DNA of 64,000 nucleotides from Halobaculum gomorrense (GTDB lineage Archaea; Halobacteriota; Halobacteria; Halobacteriales; Haloferacaceae), in contig NZ_FQWV01000007.1 in NCBI RefSeq assembly GCF_900129775.1, forward strand, positions 1-64,000, in the 5' to 3' direction. The translations under genes and the position numbers were made by a program. The notes beneath the pieces are model-generated. The model was not told the DNA's origin. It ran no database searches and saw nothing but the letters and a program-made list of their open reading frames with translations. Below are positions 41,584 through 49,116 of this stretch, piece by piece. Position 1 is the stretch's first letter. The number at the start of each line of letters is the position of its first letter.

Positions 41584-43095
41584 TCAGTCCGCGTCCGCCG
41601 ACGCGCCGACGCCGGACTCGCGGGCCACGGCCTTCCAGGCGTCGCTGTGGTAACGGACGAGGTTGACGGCCGCACGGGCGTACATGTCGCCGAGGATGGC
41701 CGCGAACACCGCGGCGAGCCCGAGCCCCATTCCCGGGAGCGGGACGGCGAGCGGCGCGAGCCCGACGGTCGCCGCGAGCGGGCCGGAGAACAGCGTCACG
41801 GCGTAGCCGGCGGGGAGCGCGAGCGCGGCGATCGGCAGGCGGACGAGGTAGGTGCTGATCAGACCGCCGTAGAACGGCCAGCGCGTGTCGCCGGCGCCGC
41901 GCAGCCCGCCCCGCATCGTCCGCGAGACGGCGAATCCGGCGACACCGAGACCGAACACCCGGACGAACGTGACGGTGAGCGCGAGGTTCTCCGAGCCGAA
42001 CGCGGCGGCGATCGGGCGGGCGGCCAGCGCGATGACCGCCCCGATGAGCAGTTGGGTGGCGAGCGCGAGGCGGAGGGTCTGCCAGCCGTACCCGTCGGCC
42101 TCCTCGTCGTCGCCGGCGCCGATCGCCTGTCCGACGAGCGTCGAGGCGGCCGTTGAGTAGCCCCACGCGGGCATCAGCGCCAACAGCATCACCCGGCGGC
42201 CGATCGCGTAGGCGGCGACGACATCCGTTCCGAGGACGCCCAGCAGGAACAGGAAGGGGAACCGCCCGAACGTGCGCGAGAGCCGGGTGCCCGCGAGCGG
42301 AAGGCTCACGCGGACGAGTTCGCGCGCGACGCCGGTGTCCCACTGCTTGCCGCCGACTGGGAGGCGAACCGAGTAGCGACCCGACAGCAGCGCACACCCG
42401 AACACGACGCCCGCGAGCGTCGTCGCGGCGACGGTGCCCCACGCGGCCCCGACGACGCCCAACTCTGGGAACGGACCGATCCCGAAGATGAGCGCGGCGT
42501 TGAGACCGACGTTCGTCGGGAGCGTGAGCAGGCGGACGTACATCGGCGTGCGGGTGTCGCCCGACCCCGCGAGCGCGCGGGCGGCGATCATCGACCAGAA
42601 GCGGAACCCGACCGAGTACATCACCACGCGCAGGTACGCCCCGCCGAGGGCGATGGTCTCGGCGTCGTTGGTGAGGACGCCGATCAGTTCCTCGCTGTAG
42701 AAGTGAGTGAAGACCGTGATCGGTACCGCGAGCGCGAGCGCGAGCCACAGCGACTGCTTGATCGCGAGGTTCGCCTCCGCCGGGTCGTCCGCGCCCTGAA
42801 GGCGAGAGACGACGCTGATCGTTCCCGAGGTGAGCGCGAGCGCCAGCCCGAACGGGACGAAGTAGTACTGAAACCCGAACTCCAGCGCCGCGATCGCCGC
42901 GCCGCCCGCGTACATCCCGACCATCAGGAAATCCGCGACCCGCAGGAGCGTCCGCAGACCGCCGGTCACCATCACCGGGACCGCGAGGTCGAACGCCTCC
43001 TCGCCTTTCTTCGGATCGATCAGCCCGAACGCGGCCAACACGGAGGGGAAAGCGAACAGCGCCGATCGGAGGCGCTCGCGGAGCGCGGAGAGCAT
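41584..43095 (-). CDS. MATE-family efflux transporter
   Basis: 503 aa, 12 predicted helices. MATE features: LAVPVMVTGGLRTLLRVADFLMVGMYAGGAAIAALEFGFQYY in the first helices, and the paired repeat in the second half starting VRVSLPLAGTRLSRTFGRFPFLFLLGVLG. Such proteins export cationic compounds using Na+ or H+. The promoter region has a 12-bp palindrome just upstream of the start and degenerate repeats behind it. The substrate is not known. The next gene upstream, oapC at 43371, is read in the same direction, 275 bp away. Confidence 0.92.
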   Translation of the reverse strand: MLSALRERLRSALFAFPSVLAAFGLIDPKKGEEAFDLAVPVMVTGGLRTLLRVADFLMVGMYAGGAAIAALEFGFQYYFVPFGLALALTSGTISVVSRLQGADDPAEANLAIKQSLWLALALAVPITVFTHFYSEELIGVLTNDAETIALGGAYLRVVMYSVGFRFWSMIAARALAGSGDTRTPMYVRLLTLPTNVGLNAALIFGIGPFPELGVVGAAWGTVAATTLAGVVFGCALLSGRYSVRLPVGGKQWDTGVARELVRVSLPLAGTRLSRTFGRFPFLFLLGVLGTDVVAAYAIGRRVMLLALMPAWGYSTAASTLVGQAIGAGDDEEADGYGWQTLRLALATQLLIGAVIALAARPIAAAFGSENLALTVTFVRVFGLGVAGFAVSRTMRGGLRGAGDTRWPFYGGLISTYLVRLPIAALALPAGYAVTLFSGPLAATVGLAPLAVPLPGMGLGLAAVFAAILGDMYARAAVNLVRYHSDAWKAVARESGVGASADAD

Positions 43096-43099
43096 CCAC

Positions 43100-43111
43100 T
43101 TCCGATCGGAA
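43100..43111. promoter_or_regulatory. 12-bp palindrome before the MATE gene
   Basis: TTCCGATCGGAA, a perfect palindrome, lies 5-16 bp before the MATE start codon. A TATA-like TTCGATAC near 43132 would put the transcription start inside it. A bound repressor would then block initiation. No regulator gene adjoins it. Confidence 0.5.
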
Positions 43112-43185
43112 AGCCCGACAGCAAGGGAGTATCGAAACCAGAAACCGACTCAGGTGGGACCGTATAGGTCGGGGGGAACGATGTC

Positions 43186-43294
43186 GTTCGAGTGGGAGGT
43201 ATGGTTCGGAAGGAAGGGATAGTTCGAGTGGCGGGGTGCGCTTCCGAATAGAGGGCTGTTTCGAGTGGAAAATGGATTCGACTAAATCGATGTG
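43186..43294. repeat. Degenerate 36-37 bp direct repeats with TTCGAGTGG cores
   Basis: Three cores (TTCGAGTGGG at 43187, TTCGAGTGGC at 43223, TTCGAGTGGA at 43260) are spaced 36 and 37 bp apart. Each is followed some 19-21 bp later by a TTCGGAA-, TTCCGAA- or TTCGACT-like box. A fourth weaker core, TTCGGGTGGA, is at 43340. The cores match half of the ORB element near oriC but lack its G-string. Confidence 0.55.
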
Positions 43295-43370
43295 AGGCGG
43301 GCCGAATCAACCGAGTTGTCCGGTCGTGAACGGGACCGATTCGGGTGGAACAGGGCGTTCGTGTCCACGT

Positions 43371-43997
43371 TCAGCGGTCGTCCCAGCCCTCTGGCATCTC
43401 GATGACGTACCGTCCGTCCTCGCGCAGCGAGATGATGTACTCCTCGCGGTCGTACAGCTCCATGAGGTTCAGCTCGTACTTCCCCGGGCTGACGATGCGA
43501 ATGGACTCGAACTGGTCGTTGAGCTTCTGGCGGAGCGCGTCGAGATTGGGATCGGCCGACTCCTCATCAGACTGTGCCGTCCCGTCGTCCGGTGGGTCCT
43601 CGCTCGGCTCCGAGGCGGGTCCGGTCGGCTCGGCGGCGGCGGCGAGTTCGTCCGGGGAGACGACATCGGTGCGCGCGCTCGCCTGCGCGCCGTCTTCGGT
43701 GTCCGACGACGGCTGGGACGAGCCGGTCGATCCGACCGACCCTCCCGATCGAGCGTGGTCGCTGGAGTCGGTATCGGGCTGCGGTGGTTCCGTCCGCCTC
43801 GCGGCGGACTCCCCGGGATCGGGGCGAGTCGACTCGGCGTCCCCGTCGGTATCGCCCCCCGCTTCGGGTGGAGGTGAGTCCGATGCCCCCGCGGGGCGGA
43901 ACTGGAACTTGTTGCCGCCGCAGTCGGGACACCCCGAGAGCATCTCCTTGGAGCCGTCCGCGAATGTCTGCCCGCAGTTGGTACACTGGTGGGGCAT
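43371..43997 (-). CDS. oapC: Origin-associated zinc-ribbon protein OapC
   Basis: 208 aa. An N-terminal zinc ribbon MPHQCTNCGQTFADGSKEMLSGCPDCGGNKFQF (cysteines at 5, 8, 23 and 26) is followed by a 110-residue acidic disordered linker. A folded C-terminus ends it (NLDALRQKLNDQFESIRIVSPGKYELNLMELYDREEYIISLREDGRYVIEMPEGW). Third gene of the oapA-oapB-oapC set next to haloarchaeal oriC, 3 bp after oapB. Its link to replication rests on conserved location; no biochemical role is established that I know of. It contains an ORB-like sequence in its coding region (43855-43874). Confidence 0.88.
   Translation of the reverse strand: MPHQCTNCGQTFADGSKEMLSGCPDCGGNKFQFRPAGASDSPPPEAGGDTDGDAESTRPDPGESAARRTEPPQPDTDSSDHARSGGSVGSTGSSQPSSDTEDGAQASARTDVVSPDELAAAAEPTGPASEPSEDPPDDGTAQSDEESADPNLDALRQKLNDQFESIRIVSPGKYELNLMELYDREEYIISLREDGRYVIEMPEGWDDR
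43855..43874 (-). other. ORB-like motif inside oapC
   Basis: Minus-strand CCTCCACCCGAAGCGGGGGG: a TCCACCCGAA core followed by a G-run, as in the oriC ORBs, but with fewer bases between core and G-run. It falls in the disordered linker coding region. It may be chance. Confidence 0.35.
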
Positions 43998-44000
43998 TGG

Positions 44001-44405
44001 TTACTTCCGGGAGACGAGCGCGCTGATGAGGTCTTCGTCCTTGTGCAGCGTCTCGATCTGGTTGGCCGGCCCGATCACGGTCAGCTTGTTGGCGGCTTCC
44101 TCCTTGCCGAGGAGCCGACCGACGAGGCCCTGATTGGGCTGCTGGCTCGACGGGTACGTCTCGATCTCGATCCCGGAGAAGTCGTCGGGGCTGATCTCGG
44201 TCATTGTCACCTCGATGAGCTTCGACTCCTCCTCGGGGGAGAGCCCGGCCTCGAGAACGACGATGTCGCCGTCGCGGACGGAATCGAGGATGAGCCGGAT
44301 CTTTTCCATCGAGGTGAGGCCCTCCATGCGCGCGCCGCTGATCAGGTCGATACGGACGCCGTCGCCGTCACCGTCGCCGCCGTTGGGGGTGGTCGCTTCG
44401 GGCAT
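44001..44405 (-). CDS. oapB: Origin-associated protein OapB (DUF2073)
   Basis: 134 aa. An acidic start, then VRIDLISGARMEGLTSMEKIRLILDSVRDGDIVVLEAGLSPEEESKLIEVTM, TEISPDDFSGIEIETYPSSQ, GLVGRLLGKEEAANKLTVIGPANQIETLHKDEDLISALV. These are the features of DUF2073, named OapB because it lies beside haloarchaeal origins. The ATG overlaps the oapA stop (TAATG), and 3 bp separate its stop from oapC. Likely a soluble partner of the OapA GTPase. Function not established. Confidence 0.9.
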   Translation of the reverse strand: MPEATTPNGGDGDGDGVRIDLISGARMEGLTSMEKIRLILDSVRDGDIVVLEAGLSPEEESKLIEVTMTEISPDDFSGIEIETYPSSQQPNQGLVGRLLGKEEAANKLTVIGPANQIETLHKDEDLISALVSRK

Positions 44406-45046
44406 TATCCGAAGTACTCCGCGATCTTCTCGTACACTTCGTCCATGTTGTCTCCCTCCAGCGCCGACAGCGGTACTGTCTCGTGCTGGGGGAACGCGTC
44501 GGAGATGCGCTTCACGTCGGCGTCGTCAAGGTCAACCTTGTTGGCGAAGATGAGCACCGGTAGGTCCTGGCTCTCGATGATCCCGATGAGCATCGTGTTG
44601 ACCTGCGTGAACGGGTCCGTTGAGGAGTCTAGCACGTAGATGACGCCGTCGACGTCCTCGCGGAGCCAGTGCATCGCCTCGGCGACGCCCTCGGTCGCCT
44701 CCCGCGACCGCTTGACGGCATCGTCCTTCTCCATGTCGTGGTCGAGGAACTCCTTGTAGTCGACCTTCGTGGTTACGCCCGGCGTGTCCACGATGTCAAT
44801 AGTGACGGTCTTCCCGTTCCGTTCGATCTGGACGTTCTCCTTTCTACGCGCGCGACGCGTCTCGTGCGGGATGTGACTCTCCGGTCCCACCGCGTCGCCG
44901 GTCCAGTCGCGGGCGATCCGGTTCGCCAGCGTGGTCTTCCCGGCGTTCGGCGGGCCGTAGATCCCGATCCGTTTGGGCTCGTCGTCGGCGAACAGCCGAT
45001 CGGTGACCCGTGTGATACTGTCCCTGAGATTGGTGAGCAGACCCAT
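44405..45046 (-). CDS. oapA: Origin-associated Era-like GTPase OapA
   Basis: 213 aa. G1 GPPNAGKTT (31-39), G3 DTPG with VTTKVDYKEF, G4 NKVD and a G5-like PLSALEGD place it among Era/Obg-related GTPases. Basic N-terminal MGLLTNLRDSITRVTDRLF precedes the G domain. It lacks the KH domain of Era, so ribosome assembly by that route is unlikely. As the first gene of oapA-B-C, read away from oriC, it probably uses a promoter at the edge of the origin (TATA-like CTTAAGTGG, 45109-45117). The start at 45046 has a GGAGG just upstream; an extra in-frame upstream region is unlikely to be coding. Confidence 0.93.
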   Translation of the reverse strand: MGLLTNLRDSITRVTDRLFADDEPKRIGIYGPPNAGKTTLANRIARDWTGDAVGPESHIPHETRRARRKENVQIERNGKTVTIDIVDTPGVTTKVDYKEFLDHDMEKDDAVKRSREATEGVAEAMHWLREDVDGVIYVLDSSTDPFTQVNTMLIGIIESQDLPVLIFANKVDLDDADVKRISDAFPQHETVPLSALEGDNMDEVYEKIAEYFG

Positions 45047-45431
45047 CCTGGCCTCCGTTTCCCCTCCGTCCCGTGTGGAGGGCGTTATCGCCCCAAACCC
45101 TCCGTGCCACTTAAGCACTACGTCAGACGGGGTACGTGAGGCTTTCCAGGGGACAGGGCGGAATTTCTCTTCGACCCGTGAAATTCGCGATCCGAGCAGA
45201 ACCGACTGATCTCAACCGTCCCCGCCCGTATCGGACGCCCTACTGAGACGAGAGTGGTGAGAGATACGGGCGACGGGCGCCCCCGACGGAGACTAGGCTC
45301 AGATACTAGCGTCGGCCACTGAGTCGCGAGTAGCGCCCGACTGTATGAGTCGGCTTCCGGATAGACGGGATCGCGGAGATCGAGGCGTCGCTTCCTGGAG
45401 TCACAGGCTAGTGAGAACGAGATATTCCACA

Positions 45432-45458
45432 CCCCCACCCCTCCGTTTCGAGTGGAAC
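45432..45458 (-). other. Origin recognition box, left
   Basis: Minus strand TTCCACTCGAAACGGAGGGG then TGGGGG. It has the dyad-like core and long G-run of an archaeal ORB bound by Orc1/Cdc6. It points away from the right ORB across the AT-rich element. Confidence 0.9.
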
Positions 45459-45490
45459 TGCCGAAAGACCGGGGCGGTGTTCACGCGCCA

Positions 45491-45580
45491 CGTATTTTTC
45501 AGTGCTCAACGCACACCTAATAAAATAATTTGCTAGTCGTTCGGTTATTGTTAGCTAGCATGTGTAATAAATATACCGCA
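45491..45580. other. AT-rich putative DNA unwinding element
   Basis: Contains CGTATTTTTC, CCTAATAAAATAATTTG, GTTATTGTTAGC and TGTGTAATAAATATACC. It is the most AT-rich stretch of the window and lies between two inverted ORBs. It is the expected melting site in an Orc1-bound origin. Confidence 0.85.
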
Positions 45581-45616
45581 GTCTAGACGGACTCCACCCC
45601 CCACCCGGTCGTGGCC

Positions 45617-45646
45617 GGTTCCACTGGAAACGAAGGGGTGGGGGGG
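45617..45646 (+). other. Origin recognition box, right
   Basis: Plus strand TTCCACTGGAAACGAAGGGG followed by TGGGGGGG. The core TTCCACTGGAA is the more symmetric form, and with the left ORB it makes an inverted pair 160-215 bp apart (outer limits). This is the best match to an archaeal ORB in the window. Confidence 0.93.
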
Positions 45647-46035
45647 TCACAGCTCGACTACAGTACGGGGTCATCAATCCGATCATACCCCGAGACATCC
45701 CCCCAGCTTCTAGTCGAAATCGGTTACTCGATCCATGCGAAGGTCAGTTCCTTCCGACCGCAAATCTCGATCGGAGCCCCACGAACCGACACTGAACAAA
45801 CCGTCCGCGAACGTCCGCCGGTAGGACGCCGCGATCGCCCCGCCATGCCCTCGATTTCTCATCGAACTGTGCACCAGCGGCGATCTAGTCGGACTGCACC
45901 GCGGAACAGTAACGTTTTTTTACAGGCTGTCCATCCATTTCGGTTGCATCACCTGGACGCCGACCGTCACCGAAGCGGACACAAACCCTACCGCACACGG
46001 GGCGAACCGCCGCGATCTGGCGGGTGCCGGGTACG

Positions 46036-46059
46036 GATTCCAGTCGAAACGAAGGGGTG
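46036..46059 (+). promoter_or_regulatory. ORB overlapping the orc1 translation start region
   Basis: Plus strand TTCCAGTCGAAACGAAGGGG plus TG ends 10 bp before the orc1 ATG and includes the only ribosome-binding-like purine run. A bound Orc1 here could limit its own expression. It may also be an origin element. Confidence 0.8.
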
Positions 46060-46069
46060 AACCACACGG

Positions 46070-47779
46070 ATGACACAGGACGACGAACCGAATCGAAGCT
46101 CGAACTCCGGCGGCACCGACGCGAACCGAACCCCGGCAGACGATCGCAACGCCGACAACGACTCCACTCGAAACGTGGGGCTGTCGTCGCCCGACGATCG
46201 CGACACCGGCGGCGATAGCCTCTCCGCGGACGGTGACGGCGAGGACGGCGAGGACTCCGAGGAGAGCGCCGCAGGAGACGCGGACCGGACCGACCACGAC
46301 GCGACCGGCGCCTCGTTCGAGTTCGGGTCAGGGTCGCGGTCGCGCGCGGATGTCGACCTCGACGTCGACGAGGTGCTCGCTGATGACGACGAGGCTAGCA
46401 CGGGTCTGTTCGACGATCTCCTCTCGGGAGAGCCGATCTTCGAGAACAAGGAGGTCCTCCGTCCCTCGTACACGCCGCACGAACTTCCCCACCGGAAGGA
46501 CCAGATCAACAAGATGGCGACCATTCTCGTGTCCGCGCTGCGCGGAGAGACGCCGTCGAACATCCTCATTTACGGGAAGACGGGGACGGGAAAGACCGCC
46601 TCCGCGAAGTTCGTCTCTCAGGAGCTCGAGTCCACGTCCCAGAAGTACGACGTGCCCTGCGAGGTCGAGTACATCAACTGCGAGGTGACCGACACGCAGT
46701 ACCGCGTGCTCGCGCAGCTCGCAAACAAGTTCATCGAGAAGAACGAGGCCGTCATCGACGACCGGCTCGACGACCTTCGCGATCTCCGATCGGCATCGAC
46801 AGACAGCTCCGACGCGCTCGATGACACCGAGTTCGACGCCGTCGCCGACGTGGACGACCGGATCGCCGACCTAGAGGCCGACCGCGAGGAGATGGAGGAG
46901 GTGCCGATGACGGGGTGGCCGACCGATCGGGTGTATTCCACGTTCTTCGACGCCGTCGATTATCACGAGCGCGTGGTCGTTATCATGCTCGACGAGATCG
47001 ACAAGCTCGTCGAGAAATCGGGTGACGATACGCTGTACAACCTCTCGCGGATGAACTCCGAACTGGAGAATTCCCGGATCTCCATCATGGGGATCTCGAA
47101 CGACCTGAAGTTCACCGACTTCCTCGACCCCCGGGTCAAGTCGAGCCTCGGCGAGGAGGAGATCGTCTTCCCGCCGTACGATGCGAACCAGCTTCGGGAC
47201 ATCCTCCAGCACCGCTCGGACATCGCGTTTAAAAACGACGCGCTCACCGAGGACGTGATTCCGCTGTGTGCTGCCTTCGCCGCCCAGGAGCACGGTGACG
47301 CCCGCCGCGCACTCGATCTGCTGCGCACCGCCGGCGAACTCGCCGAGCGTTCGCAGGCGGATCTCGTCGAGGAGGCGCACGTCCGCCAGGCCCAGGACAA
47401 GATCGAACTGGACCGCGTCGTCGAGGTCGTGCGGACCCTCCCGACCCAAAGCAAGATCGTCCTCTTTTCGATCATCCTCCTCGAACAGAACGGGGTTCAC
47501 AACGTCAACACCGGCGAGGTGTTCAACATCTACAAGCGCCTCTGTGAGGAGATCGATGCGGACGTGCTCACCCAGCGACGGGTGACCGACCTCATCTCCG
47601 AGCTCGACATGCTCGGGATCGTGAACGCCGTCGTGGTCTCGAAGGGTCGCTACGGTCGCACGAAGGAGATCAGCCTCTCGGTCCCCGTCGAGGAGACCGA
47701 AGCCGTCCTCCTGTCGGACTCCCGCCTGGGTGACATCGAAGACGTCCAACCGTTCGTGCAGGCTCGCTTCGACAACTGA
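46070..47779 (+). CDS. orc1: Orc1/Cdc6-family replication initiator
   Basis: 569 aa. The AAA+ initiator binds ORBs, melts the origin and loads MCM. Residues 1-125 form an acidic disordered tail. The AAA+ domain then shows Walker A GKTGTGKTASAK (about 168-179), Walker B VVIMLDEIDKL (about 302-312), sensor 1 SIMGISNDLKF and the sensor-2 region DARRALDLLRTAGELA. The last ~130 residues are a winged helix (VVRTLPTQSKIVLFSIILLEQNGVHNVNTGEVFNIYKRL). A ~45-residue insertion around 235-280 (DDRLDDLRDLRSASTDSSDAL) is an extra acidic helix pair. An ORB lies on the start region, and a further ORB-like motif lies in the coding sequence at 46162-46180. An alternative start was not favoured. Confidence 0.97.
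   Translation: MTQDDEPNRSSNSGGTDANRTPADDRNADNDSTRNVGLSSPDDRDTGGDSLSADGDGEDGEDSEESAAGDADRTDHDATGASFEFGSGSRSRADVDLDVDEVLADDDEASTGLFDDLLSGEPIFENKEVLRPSYTPHELPHRKDQINKMATILVSALRGETPSNILIYGKTGTGKTASAKFVSQELESTSQKYDVPCEVEYINCEVTDTQYRVLAQLANKFIEKNEAVIDDRLDDLRDLRSASTDSSDALDDTEFDAVADVDDRIADLEADREEMEEVPMTGWPTDRVYSTFFDAVDYHERVVVIMLDEIDKLVEKSGDDTLYNLSRMNSELENSRISIMGISNDLKFTDFLDPRVKSSLGEEEIVFPPYDANQLRDILQHRSDIAFKNDALTEDVIPLCAAFAAQEHGDARRALDLLRTAGELAERSQADLVEEAHVRQAQDKIELDRVVEVVRTLPTQSKIVLFSIILLEQNGVHNVNTGEVFNIYKRLCEEIDADVLTQRRVTDLISELDMLGIVNAVVVSKGRYGRTKEISLSVPVEETEAVLLSDSRLGDIEDVQPFVQARFDN
46162..46180 (+). other. ORB-like motif inside orc1
   Basis: CTCCACTCGAAACGTGGGG, about 95 bp into the orc1 coding region, encoding the disordered acidic N-terminus. 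It keeps the core and a short G-run. It could be bound by Orc1 to extend the origin, or be chance in a low-complexity region. Confidence 0.45.
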
Positions 47780-48100
47780 TCGATCCCAGATCTCCGATCG
47801 GTCACCAGTCACCCGTCGCTGCTCGTCTGATCCAGATTGGCTCCGGCCCCCTCACGTCAGCCCGAATCGTTGTGCTCGTGAATCAGTATACCCCCTTGCT
47901 TCGACTCCACGACCGCTTCGCAGTACCTGATTTTCGAGGAATAATTCGCTCTACTTGAAATGGCGGATGCGTGTCCAACACATGGCTGTGTGTCCAACGC
48001 ATGGCTGTGTGTCCGAGACACCGTCCTCGTCGGCACGCGGTACGTGGCGCGGGCTGTCGATTCGCGGCGACGGAGCGCCGCGTACGGTGCGGTGACGCCC
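47780..48100. repeat. Convergent intergenic stretch with 19-bp direct repeats
   Basis: 320 bp between the convergent orc1 and sec11 genes. At 47971-48021 there are two near-identical 19-mers (GTGTCCAACACATGGCTGT and GTGTCCAACGCATGGCTGT) plus a partial third copy that ends in the inverted repeat GTGTCCGAGACAC. No ORF of haloarchaeal character and no clear terminator was found. Confidence 0.65.
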
Positions 48101-48928
48101 TCACGCGGCAGCGGCGGTCGGCGCGCCGCCGGCCGCCGTGACGGACGGTGCTTCCGGCGCCATCGACAGTGATCCCGGTGCCGACAGCGATCCCGGCGCC
48201 GACAGCGACTCCGTCCCGTTGGCGGCGTCCACGCGTTCGACTCCGTCGGTCGATCCCGCCACCACGCCGTTTGAGAGCCCCTCCGCCTGGACGAGCACGG
48301 CCTCCGAGAAGACGAGGCGGACGTACCCGAGATAGGGGATGCGGACGCGCGCGATCCCGCGGACCCACTCGGATCGCACGACGGGCGCGATCCCGCTCAC
48401 CTGGTCGTACTGCGCGTTCGCGTCGCCCTTCGTGATGAAGCCATCGTACGGCGCGGGACAGGCCGAGATCTGCTTGCAGGAGTTCGACGGGAGGTAGTCG
48501 GGGTTCGCCCGGTCGACCCAGTTTTCGCCCTCCTCGACGTGGAGGCGAGCGCGGTGGATGATCGGCGGCCCGCCCGAGTCCGGAGGTCGGTAGACGACCA
48601 CCGACCCGGGCGCGCCGAACGTCGAGTATCCCCGTTCGAGACCGGTTTCGTGGGTGACGATTCCGGTGTCGCCGTACGCGAACTCCGGCGAGAATCGGTC
48701 AGGCTCGGTGATGAACACGAGGTCGCCGCGCTCCATGTGCGGCTCCATACTGCCGGATTCGACGGCGACCATCGGCGGCCACACGCCCGACACGGCGAAC
48801 AGCAAGAGACCGATCGTCGCGACCGCCAGCACCGACGTGAGTATCTCTCGGATGAATAGCAGCGCCCCGGTTTCGGCATGAAGGAACCGCGACAGCGGGT
48901 CGTCGGGGCGGCTCCCGTCGTCGCTCAT
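48101..48928 (-). CDS. sec11: Signal peptidase I (archaeal Sec11 type)
   Basis: 275 aa. Removes signal peptides at the outer face of the membrane. One N-terminal helix (about 29-50, ILTSVLAVATIGLLLFAVSGVW), then the serine box VESGSMEPHM with catalytic Ser60. Box D-like VYRPPDSGGPPIIHRARL carries His125 in place of bacterial Lys, and GFITKGDANAQYD has the Asp near 169. A C-terminal hydrophobic segment follows, then an imperfect SLSAPGSLSAPG repeat and an Ala/Thr tail. It is convergent with orc1. Its location next to the origin recurs in haloarchaea. Confidence 0.94.
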   Translation of the reverse strand: MSDDGSRPDDPLSRFLHAETGALLFIREILTSVLAVATIGLLLFAVSGVWPPMVAVESGSMEPHMERGDLVFITEPDRFSPEFAYGDTGIVTHETGLERGYSTFGAPGSVVVYRPPDSGGPPIIHRARLHVEEGENWVDRANPDYLPSNSCKQISACPAPYDGFITKGDANAQYDQVSGIAPVVRSEWVRGIARVRIPYLGYVRLVFSEAVLVQAEGLSNGVVAGSTDGVERVDAANGTESLSAPGSLSAPGSLSMAPEAPSVTAAGGAPTAAAA

Positions 48929-49033
48929 TACTCACTCGAACCCGGCGACCGGTGTTGAAGCTTCTGCTAGGTATCTCACGGATGACGGGCGATCGTGGAG
49001 AATACCGCTACACCGACCCCGCGCGCCCGGCAG

Positions 49034-49080
49034 ATTCCGACATCGGGTATTGTTCCGATGGGGGTGTTGTTCCGACATCC
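49034..49080. promoter_or_regulatory. Three TTCCGA repeats before the polymerase D small-subunit promoter
   Basis: ATTCCGACATC (49034), TTGTTCCGATG (49050) and TTGTTCCGACATC (49067) are spaced 17-18 bp apart. They end just before the TATA-like GCTATCCTTTTG (49081-49092) of the polymerase gene. The spacing is nearly two helical turns, which would suit a regulator binding one face. Confidence 0.4.
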
Positions 49081-49116
49081 GCTATCCTTTTGACCGCCCC
49101 CGGCCGACCATCAGTC

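Larger units (their letters stand above)
45047..46069. other. Chromosomal replication origin (oriC) region
   Basis: A 1-kb gene-free stretch between divergent oapA and orc1/cdc6. It holds two strong ORBs in inverted orientation (45432-45458 minus; 45617-45646 plus) around an AT-rich segment (45491-45580), and a third strong ORB just before orc1. This is the standard haloarchaeal origin layout: ORBs flanking an unwinding element next to the cognate initiator. AT content is clearly above the rest of the window. No convincing gene was seen in it. Confidence 0.93.

Noticed and set aside
45118-45438. 106-codon frame within oriC on the minus strand
   Set aside because: Its translation is basic and serine-rich with no haloarchaeal acidity, and it lies across the origin. 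No promoter or ribosome-binding site supports it.
45701-45722. Further ORB near CCCCAGCTTCTAGTCGAAAT
   Set aside because: The core has two mismatches and the C-run lies on the wrong side at the wrong distance.
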